17,733 nt of DNA, from NCBI GenBank assembly GCA_039680225.1, contig JBDKTK010000190.1:1-17733 (forward strand), given 5' to 3'. Under the pieces are notes generated by a model. That model did no database searches, was not told the origin of the DNA, and was given only the letters and a program-made list of their open reading frames with translations. This document shows, piece after piece, positions 1-5,408 of the stretch (position 1 is the stretch's first letter; every line of letters begins with the position of its first letter). Both the position numbers and the translations under genes were made by a program. The DNA is from JBDKTK01 sp039680225. Its GTDB lineage: Bacteria; Desulfobacterota; Syntrophia; Syntrophales; UBA4778.

Positions 1-92
1 GGCCGGGAGACCTCGCAGCCCTCCTCCTGGAGCGCCTTCACCAGAACATCAACCGTCTTGCCGGTCGCCTTCGGCCTGATTATGATTATAAA
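1..92 (-). pseudogene. Continuation of the aminotransferase frame past the amber codon, cut by the window edge
   Basis: Reading on in frame after the TAG gives about 30 codons without a stop. They begin FIIIIRPKATGKTVD and continue as a helix ending EEGCEVSR. This matches the family layout in which a beta strand ending in hydrophobics plus Arg (ArnB has LFIIRV) precedes a helix of the type 'L...L...GI'. By that alignment the amber sits six positions before the Arg, where relatives commonly carry Tyr or Trp. That placement is from memory of the family, not a computed alignment. Confidence 0.6.
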
Positions 93-1010
93 CTAGAAAT
101 ATGTCAGTTTGATGTGGGACGGGGGCAAATATGTGCAAAAGCCCAGCTTCTCCAGCTCGTGGGACAGGTACTCGATATTTCCAGTGCGCCGCCTGTTGTT
201 GTCTTCCAGGTTCTTGAGCTGGACGCGCGCAATGGCCGCGGAGAGCGGCGCCATGCGCGTCTTGATTCCAAAGCTTGTGGCCGCAAAGCGCCGCGCTTCG
301 GTTTCCAGCTCTATTATCCTGGTTATGTCCCCCAGGCAGGCGGCCCGTTCGAAATATTTATAATCCGTGCAAAGCAGAATCCCCCCTTCGCCGGCGGGCG
401 CCAGTTTCGACCCCTGCAGGCTGAAAACGGAGATGTCCCCGAGCGAGCCGCAGGGCCGGCCGCGCCAGGCCGCCCCGTGGGAGTGGGAGGCGTCTTCTAT
501 TATCCGGAGATTGTGCCTGCGGGCGAGGGCGAATATTTCGCTCATTTTTGCGGGCATGCCCCAGAGGTGCACCACCACGATCGCCCGGGTGCGGCCGGTG
601 ATTTTTCGCTCCATGTCCCGCGGATCAGGCCCCAGCCTTTCATCCTCGCTCTCGCAGAAAACGGGAACGGCGCCGACCCAGAGCATGGGCAGGACCGACG
701 CCCAGAAAGTGGCGGATGGCACAAGGACCTCGTCTCCGGGCTTGAGGCCGAGCGCGAAAAAGGCGGCCAGCAGCGCGGCTGTCCCGTTGCAGTGCGCCAG
801 CGCATACGGCCGGCCGGTAAAGTTGCGGTAATCGTCCTCAAGTTCCCGGATGACGTGATGCGTGGACAGATTTCCGTTCCGGATTATGTTGAGCACGGCC
901 GTTTCGTCTTCCCCGGAAAGAACCGGCCATCTGTTCGCCGCAGCCGAATCGGCTTTCACACACGTCGTCCCGCCCAGGATTGCGGGAATTTCACTTTCGC
1001 TCGCACGCAT
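93..1010 (-). CDS. DegT/DnrJ/EryC1/StrS-family PLP aminotransferase, interrupted by an in-frame amber codon
   Basis: This is a fold-type I PLP enzyme of the sugar-aminotransferase (ArnB/StrS) group, which usually transfers an amino group to a keto-sugar or similar ketone. Seen: an Asn-Gly-Thr phosphate-binding stretch near residues 75-77, Asp173 in EDASHSHGA for the pyridine nitrogen, and Lys202 in SLQGSK followed by GEGG, the expected Schiff-base lysine. The start is set by AGGAGG four bases before the ATG, 15 bases after the stop of the GlpD-like gene, so the two are cotranscribed. The frame closes at 305 residues with TAG (93-95), short of the usual 370-430. Beyond the TAG the same frame stays open to base 1 and reads like the missing C-terminal domain. 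It is therefore a nonsense-mutated gene, a recoded one or a sequence error. The substrate is unknown; the fold assignment is secure. Confidence 0.85.
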   Translation of the reverse strand: MRASESEIPAILGGTTCVKADSAAANRWPVLSGEDETAVLNIIRNGNLSTHHVIRELEDDYRNFTGRPYALAHCNGTAALLAAFFALGLKPGDEVLVPSATFWASVLPMLWVGAVPVFCESEDERLGPDPRDMERKITGRTRAIVVVHLWGMPAKMSEIFALARRHNLRIIEDASHSHGAAWRGRPCGSLGDISVFSLQGSKLAPAGEGGILLCTDYKYFERAACLGDITRIIELETEARRFAATSFGIKTRMAPLSAAIARVQLKNLEDNNRRRTGNIEYLSHELEKLGFCTYLPPSHIKLTYF

Positions 1011-1025
1011 TGGACCTCCTGATGA

Positions 1026-2537
1026 TTACACTTGCTCCAGTACCCGGTCGTAGACACATTCGACTTGTTCCCTGTATTCCCCAACAACCGCTTCGGCTGC
1101 GGACCGGCCGCATTGATATATATCCTGCGCGGCCCGGACCAGGATGCCGGCGTGTTCATTGTCCCGCCCCAGTCCCTGCCTGGGGACCCATTGGGAGATA
1201 TTCGTCCGGCGCCTCAGGTCATCCTCCAGAGTGCAGCAGAATTCCTGCCGGGCGCACCATTGCGGAGCCGGCACTTTTTGCTCCAGCCCGGGCCATTCGA
1301 TCCATTGCCCGCCGGCAGCATCCGCATTCTCCATGGATTTCGCAACGGCGCCCGCGGGATGCAGGCGCGATGCAATTTTGCGCGCAGCTTGAGCGGCGGT
1401 CTCGCGGCACCCCGTCAGCTTCCCTCCATAGATGGAAACCCAGGGGAGATCCCCGTCCATGACGATCTCCTGCCTTCTGGACAGGTCGAGAGGATAACAG
1501 TCCCGGTGAAAATCTTTTTTTACGGCGAGCGGCCTTACGCCGCAGCGGACAGAAACGATCAGGGAAGCATCGACCTTCTGGTCCAGGTGCAGGTTTATAT
1601 TTTCCAGTAAAAAGCGGATGTCTTCAGCAGCAGCCGTGAAGCCGTCCTCGATGCTTTCCGGAAAAGTCTCCGTGGGCCCCCAGAGGGAAACGGGGCCCCA
1701 GGGCATCAGGGTCAGCGCGTCCTTGTTGCTTCCCATTTCAAAAATCAGGATGGAATCATGGGAAGCGGGACGCTCGATCCCGATAAATACGCCCTTGCTC
1801 AAGGCATGCCTGAAAGGCGATTCGATTCCGAACTGCCCGTTGACCCTGTCGGCCCAAACTCCCGCGCAGTTTGCTACCAGCCGGGCCCTGATCCTTGTCT
1901 CTCTCCGGCACGCATTGTCCTTCAGGCACAGTTGCCAGACGTTTTCGCGCCGCGAATACGCCCCCTCGGCGCTGCAGTAATTCAGGGCCACAGTTGCAGG
2001 AGCAGTGTGGGGCGCAATCCAGCCGAGCGTAAACCGGCAGTCAGACGAGTCCAGGGCCGCTTCCTCGTAAACCAGGGAGCTGCCGTGAATGCCAGGTTTA
2101 AGAAGTCCCCTGTCCCTGAATTCATTTTCGGAAAACGGCGGCTTGCGGCGGAAAAGCCCCAGGGCCCAATATAGATGGAGAGCGGCCCGGACCATACCGG
2201 AGCTTAAATCTCCTTTGACCAGGGGGATAAACCGGAACTCGCGGGGCGAGACCCGGCCCTGCAGTTCCCGCAGCATCCGGTCCCTGTCGGCGCATAGCCG
2301 GAATACCGTCCCGAGCTCCAGGTCTCGCATGTAAAGCAGCCCGCCCCAGACCATCATTGCGGAGGCCTGGCTCGTCCCGGAAGCGAAATCGCTTTTGTCA
2401 ATTAGAAGGACCTTGTAGCCCTTTTTGCCGAGGCTGTAAAAAAGACTCGCCCCGTTGATGCCGCCCCCTATAATAACGACATCAAAGTCCCGGTCCTTCG
2501 CGCATTCCCAATTTGTGTCCCTGGTCCCCGCGGCCAT
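1026..2537 (-). CDS. GlpD-like FAD-dependent glycerol-3-phosphate dehydrogenase family protein
   Basis: This is a flavin oxidoreductase of the DAO/GlpD superfamily, 503 residues, the usual GlpD length. Seen: the dinucleotide-binding GGGINGA at 24-30 after a hydrophobic strand, then DKSDFASGTS near 47-56 and WGGLLYM near 64-70, the counterparts of GlpD's 'GDFASGTS...HGGLRYL'. Later come CGVRPL and IYGGKLTGCRETA, the FAD-contacting loop of GlpD, and a C-terminal domain with TLEDDLRRRT as in GlpD. GlpD oxidises glycerol-3-phosphate to dihydroxyacetone phosphate and passes electrons to quinone. The exact substrate here is uncertain, because the second gene of the operon is an aminotransferase rather than glycerol kinase or a facilitator. 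No clear Shine-Dalgarno is seen before the ATG. A sigma-54 type promoter lies about 45 bases upstream. Confidence 0.85.
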   Translation of the reverse strand: MAAGTRDTNWECAKDRDFDVVIIGGGINGASLFYSLGKKGYKVLLIDKSDFASGTSQASAMMVWGGLLYMRDLELGTVFRLCADRDRMLRELQGRVSPREFRFIPLVKGDLSSGMVRAALHLYWALGLFRRKPPFSENEFRDRGLLKPGIHGSSLVYEEAALDSSDCRFTLGWIAPHTAPATVALNYCSAEGAYSRRENVWQLCLKDNACRRETRIRARLVANCAGVWADRVNGQFGIESPFRHALSKGVFIGIERPASHDSILIFEMGSNKDALTLMPWGPVSLWGPTETFPESIEDGFTAAAEDIRFLLENINLHLDQKVDASLIVSVRCGVRPLAVKKDFHRDCYPLDLSRRQEIVMDGDLPWVSIYGGKLTGCRETAAQAARKIASRLHPAGAVAKSMENADAAGGQWIEWPGLEQKVPAPQWCARQEFCCTLEDDLRRRTNISQWVPRQGLGRDNEHAGILVRAAQDIYQCGRSAAEAVVGEYREQVECVYDRVLEQV

Positions 2538-2581
2538 TTTGATACTCGCGTCCCGTGTCTTTCGAAAATTCCCGCTTGCAG

Positions 2582-2609
2582 GCTATTTTCAAATCAAAAT
2601 TTATGCCAG
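2582..2609 (-). promoter_or_regulatory. Candidate sigma-54 promoter of the GlpD-like/aminotransferase operon
   Basis: The minus strand reads CTGGCAT, five bases, TTGAT at 2609-2593. The invariant GG lies exactly 12 bases before the GA that replaces the usual GC. The -24 element is good and the -12 element weak. The predicted transcription start is near 2582, giving a 45-base leader. A gene for a sigma-54 activator lies directly upstream. Confidence 0.5.
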
Positions 2610-2618
2610 GGGCCGGAT

Positions 2619-2630
2619 TCACTTAAGTGA
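2619..2630. repeat. 12-bp perfect palindrome TCACTTAAGTGA
   Basis: A perfect inverted repeat lies between the candidate sigma-54 promoter and the upstream motif cluster, centred near -43 relative to the predicted start. It could bind a second dimeric regulator. No match to a known operator is claimed. Confidence 0.35.
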
Positions 2631-2682
2631 TTGGAATATGAGATACTTTCCTGATTGCGATTTTACAGGGCGGGGCAGTGGA

Positions 2683-2702
2683 TATACATTTTATGTATAC
2701 AT
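2683..2702. promoter_or_regulatory. Candidate enhancer (UAS) with CATTTTATG motif for the sigma-54 activator
   Basis: TATACAT, three bases, ATGTATA forms a perfect 7-bp-arm dyad (2683-2699), and it overlaps a second perfect palindrome, ATGTATACAT (2693-2702). The core CATTTTATG (2687-2695) and the longer ATATACATTTTATG recur at the regulator's own 5' end (4196-4209, opposite strand). The site is centred about 110 bases upstream of the predicted start at 2582, a typical enhancer distance. Confidence 0.5.
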
Positions 2703-2708
2703 GTTTAT

Positions 2709-4193
2709 TTAAGGTTCCCGGCCGGGCTGCCGGGAGAGGATGTACTTCTTGACGGTGCGGCGGTCCAGCTTAAGGCGCCTTGCAACTTCTTCGTACGAAC
2801 CGAAGGATCGGTACAAAAACGTGCAGTAATCCGCGAGGAGACCGTCCGCCTCGTAGGCGTGCCCGTGGATTCTGCGGATAATGCTCGTTTTCAGGTCATC
2901 CCCGTGCGAAGCGAATTCAGCCGAATAAGCGCCCGTGAGCAAAACCCTGCGCACGCATTGCTCCAGTTCCCGGACATTGCCGGGCCAGGGATAATCCGCA
3001 GGGATGTTCTTTTGAATTGCGCTTTTAACAAATCCCCTCAGTTCTGCGGAAGGCGAACCGGTCATGCGCAGCAGGGTATGGTCGAGCAGGGTGTCGAGTT
3101 CTTGAGGGTTCTCGGCAATCCGCTGGCGCAGGGGAGGGACGACGATCACATCCGAGCACAACCGGTAATAAAAGTCGTCGCGGAATAATTTTTTATTGCG
3201 CAGCTCGTCAATGGATTGATTAGTGGCGGCGATGACCCTGCCCTCGAAACGCACCCGCTCGTGGCTGCCGACCGGCGCGAAGCTGCGTTCCTGAAGTACT
3301 TGCAGGAGCTTTATCTGGACCGGGATTGATATCTCTCCGATCTCATCAAGGAATATGGCCCCGTACGGGCTGCACCGGGAGAAAATCCCTTCATGACTGT
3401 CGATGGCGCCTGTAAATGCGCCTTTGCGGTGGCCGAACAATTCCGACTCGATCAGCGTTTCTGGAAACTGCGAAAGGTTCAAGGAGATAAAGGTTTTCAT
3501 GAAACTCTCCTTGAATTTCTGCGCCTTGCCGTCAAAGGGGATGAAACCCGAGCGCCCGATCGAAACGGCGGAAGCGCCCTTGCCGGTCCCGGTTTCCCCG
3601 AGCAGCAGGGTGGAAAAGTCCTCCATCCGGTTCCAGAGCAGGCTCTCGTACCAGCGCATGTTCGATGTAAAGATGTTGTTCCAGAGTTTTTCCCTCAGCC
3701 GCCTGATGCACGGGCAGCTGCCGGCCAGGCTCTCCCGGATGAAATAGAAAGCGCGCCTGAGCTGAAAAAAGAAAGCGAAATAGCGGCGGGCCTCTTCCTC
3801 GGGAAACCCCCTGCTCATCATCAGGGAGACGGCTTCTCCTGCAAACGGGACGCGGCAGGACGCATCGCCTGCGGCGATCTGCTCGCGGATAAGCTTATCG
3901 AAATTTTCCGTGTGGATATGGAAGGCCTGGAAAAGATAGGCCGTTGAGCACAATTCCCGGTCTCTCCCGGAAAACGGCTTGATTGAGGCCTGGTTTGCCT
4001 TTCCGAGTTTCCGGATCCTCTGGTCCAGATCGCGGGAAATCTTTTCCAGGATGCCCGGCGCTGTCCCGCTCCGTTCGCCTGTGATGGCGCAATCCAGTTC
4101 GTCCCGCTCCTCGCCGAAGGGGTTGGAGAAGGCCGCCCTTGAAATAAGCCCGAAGAAATCCCTGTCGGAACTGTTAAGTCTCGCAGCTTCCAT
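2709..4193 (-). CDS. Sigma-54 enhancer-binding transcriptional activator with an unrecognised N-terminal sensory region
   Basis: This is an AAA+ activator that remodels sigma-54 RNA polymerase. Counted from an upstream ATG at 4220, Walker A GETGTGKG is at 208-215, the sigma-54 contact loop GAFTGA at 267-272, Walker B AIFLDEIGE at 289-297, WPGNVRELE at 412-420, and a Fis-type helix-turn-helix around 474-495 (EEVARRLKLDRRTVKKY). The first 195 or so residues are not a receiver domain. They begin with a conserved-looking FFGLISRAAFSNPFGEERDEL block and include Cys-Pro-Cys near 169-171, so the input signal is unknown. The start is placed at the tenth codon of the open frame: the first nine codons overlap the CATTTTATG sites and a -35/-10 pair, and the FF block would then lie 12 residues in. 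Neither start has a Shine-Dalgarno. The gene is divergent from the M28 peptidase. Confidence 0.85.
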   Translation of the reverse strand: MEAARLNSSDRDFFGLISRAAFSNPFGEERDELDCAITGERSGTAPGILEKISRDLDQRIRKLGKANQASIKPFSGRDRELCSTAYLFQAFHIHTENFDKLIREQIAAGDASCRVPFAGEAVSLMMSRGFPEEEARRYFAFFFQLRRAFYFIRESLAGSCPCIRRLREKLWNNIFTSNMRWYESLLWNRMEDFSTLLLGETGTGKGASAVSIGRSGFIPFDGKAQKFKESFMKTFISLNLSQFPETLIESELFGHRKGAFTGAIDSHEGIFSRCSPYGAIFLDEIGEISIPVQIKLLQVLQERSFAPVGSHERVRFEGRVIAATNQSIDELRNKKLFRDDFYYRLCSDVIVVPPLRQRIAENPQELDTLLDHTLLRMTGSPSAELRGFVKSAIQKNIPADYPWPGNVRELEQCVRRVLLTGAYSAEFASHGDDLKTSIIRRIHGHAYEADGLLADYCTFLYRSFGSYEEVARRLKLDRRTVKKYILSRQPGREP

Positions 4194-4230
4194 GGCATAA
4201 AATGTATATGGCCCGGGCATTTTATGTCAA
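4194..4230 (-). promoter_or_regulatory. Candidate sigma-70 promoter of the sigma-54 activator gene
   Basis: On the minus strand a perfect TTGACA (4230-4225) is followed after 16 bases by TATACA, or after 18 by TACATT. Transcription would begin within a few bases of the ATG at 4193, which implies a leaderless or nearly leaderless message and fits the missing ribosome binding site. The promoter overlaps the CATTTTATG sites, so autoregulation is plausible. Confidence 0.4.
4196..4226. promoter_or_regulatory. Paired CATAAAATG / CATTTTATG inverted repeat, candidate enhancer and autoregulatory operator
   Basis: Nine-base arms CATAAAATG (4196-4204) and CATTTTATG (4218-4226) are exact inverted copies separated by 13 bases. 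The left arm extends into a 14-base identity with the site near 2682-2695 on the other strand. The centre is about 128 bases upstream of the predicted M28 transcription start (4339), and the sites also cover the activator's own promoter. Confidence 0.5.
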
Positions 4231-4312
4231 TGAAAATGTTTGTTCATCCCGTCCGCCCGGCAGCGCTCTGTTAAGCTGCTGATTTTCCGGAAATATTTTT
4301 ATTCAATGACTC

Positions 4313-4328
4313 TGGCATGCCTCTTGTA
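4313..4328 (+). promoter_or_regulatory. Candidate sigma-54 promoter of the M28 peptidase gene
   Basis: TGGCAT, five bases, TTGTA has the GG and the -12 G at the canonical 12-base separation; the usual C of the -12 element is T. The predicted start near 4339 leaves a 23-base leader that contains GGAGGG. It resembles the promoter near 2593-2609 in both elements. Confidence 0.5.
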
Positions 4329-4361
4329 ATCTGTTTGAGAAAAGTATCGGAGGGCATGGTT

Positions 4362-5333
4362 ATGAAAAATATATTCCTGGCAGGCATGATTTCCGGCATT
4401 CTTATTTTATTATTCCCCCCCGGCTTCGCATACTGCGCAACCGCCCGCGGCCAGGAATATGATACGATGGCAAAAAACCTGATGGCTGAAGTGGAAACGC
4501 TTTCCGTGAAGATAGGGGAACGGAACTTCCGGAACAAGGCCCGGCTTGACGCCGCCGCCGGCTACATTGAAAAGAGCTTTGCGAAAGAAAACGTCCGCGT
4601 CTCCCGCCAGGCATTTCAGATCAGGGGGGAAAACTTTTACAACATCGAGGCCGAAATCAGGGGAGCGGCCCGGCCCGATAAGATTATAGTAATTGGCGCC
4701 CATTACGATTCAGCCGTCGGCACGCCGGGAGCTAATGACAACGCATCGGGAGTCGCCGCCCTGATTGAATTGGTCCGCATCTTTTCGGAGAGTCAACCCG
4801 CCTGTACGGTCCGATTCGTGGCATTTGCCAACGAAGAGCCGCCCTTCTTCTGGTCGAATAACATGGGCAGCCTGGTTTACGCACGGCAGTGCCGGAAAAA
4901 GGAGGAAGATGTTGCGGGCATGATTTCAATCGAGACTATCGGGTATTACTCGGATGCCGAGAAGTCGCAACGCTACCCTTTTCCGCTCAACTGTTTCAAG
5001 AAAAGCCGGAAAGGGAATTTCATAGCGTTCATATCCAATATGAGCTCCAAACAGCTTCTCGATGCATCAATGAAAAGCTTCCGGCAGGGTTCCGATTTTC
5101 CCCTCGACGGAATGGCGCTGCCGGCCATTGTCCCCAGGGTGGTTTCATCCGATCACTCGTCTTTCTGGCGGCAGGGATACCGGGCAATCATGGTCACGGA
5201 CACCGCCCGGTTCAGATACCCGTATTATCACACTCAGCAGGACCTGCCGGACAAGATGGATTTCGCAAGAATGTCCATGGTTGTTGCCGGGATTGAAAAA
5301 GTTGTTGAGGGATTGGCGAACAGGATTGATTAG
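4362..5333 (+). CDS. Exported M28-family zinc metallopeptidase
   Basis: This is a co-catalytic two-zinc peptidase of the aminopeptidase S/Y group, 323 residues. Residues 1-28 form a signal peptide (Lys-Asn, a hydrophobic core, then AYCATA before a charged segment), so the protein acts outside the cytoplasm. Seen: His114 in GAHYDS, the bridging Asp126 in GANDNASG, Glu158-Glu159 in FANEEP (general base and ligand), Glu191 in SIETIGYY where Asp is common, Ser-Asp-His at 263-265, and His290 in YPYYHTQQD. The ATG at 4362 is chosen because GGAGG ends eight bases before it and the signal peptide begins there. An ATG at 4317 in the same frame lies inside the sigma-54 promoter. The gene is divergent from the activator that probably controls it. 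The peptide substrate is unknown. Confidence 0.9.
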   Translation: MKNIFLAGMISGILILLFPPGFAYCATARGQEYDTMAKNLMAEVETLSVKIGERNFRNKARLDAAAGYIEKSFAKENVRVSRQAFQIRGENFYNIEAEIRGAARPDKIIVIGAHYDSAVGTPGANDNASGVAALIELVRIFSESQPACTVRFVAFANEEPPFFWSNNMGSLVYARQCRKKEEDVAGMISIETIGYYSDAEKSQRYPFPLNCFKKSRKGNFIAFISNMSSKQLLDASMKSFRQGSDFPLDGMALPAIVPRVVSSDHSSFWRQGYRAIMVTDTARFRYPYYHTQQDLPDKMDFARMSMVVAGIEKVVEGLANRID

Positions 5334-5356
5334 TTTATTGCAGGCCGGGTGTTTTG

Positions 5357-5388
5357 AAAAAAAAAGGGGGGCAAAATATTTGCCCCCC
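5357..5388 (-). terminator. Intrinsic terminator of the RNase G operon
   Basis: A perfect 10-bp stem with a 3-base loop (5366-5388, six G then CAAA, with its complement) is followed on the minus strand by nine T. It lies 20 bases after the RNase G stop. It also separates the convergent M28 gene and may slow plus-strand transcription, although the plus-strand T run is poor and distant. Confidence 0.9.
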
Positions 5389-5408
5389 GATAGCGGCTCT
5401 TTTTAGAA

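Noticed and set aside
93..95. Pyrrolysine at the amber codon
   Set aside because: Several other genes in the window end in TAG as an ordinary stop, no Pyl machinery is visible, and the enzyme family is not known to use pyrrolysine. A point mutation or sequence error is simpler, so this is only listed as something to check.
114..1022. Plus-strand open frame of 302 codons opposite the aminotransferase
   Set aside because: It is antisense to clear PLP-enzyme motifs, and the composition is a shadow. It is not evidence that the aminotransferase is inactive.
4317..4361. Earlier start codon for the M28 peptidase
   Set aside because: The ATG at 4317 lies inside the candidate -24/-12 element and lacks a ribosome site. 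The ATG at 4362 has GGAGG and begins the signal peptide.
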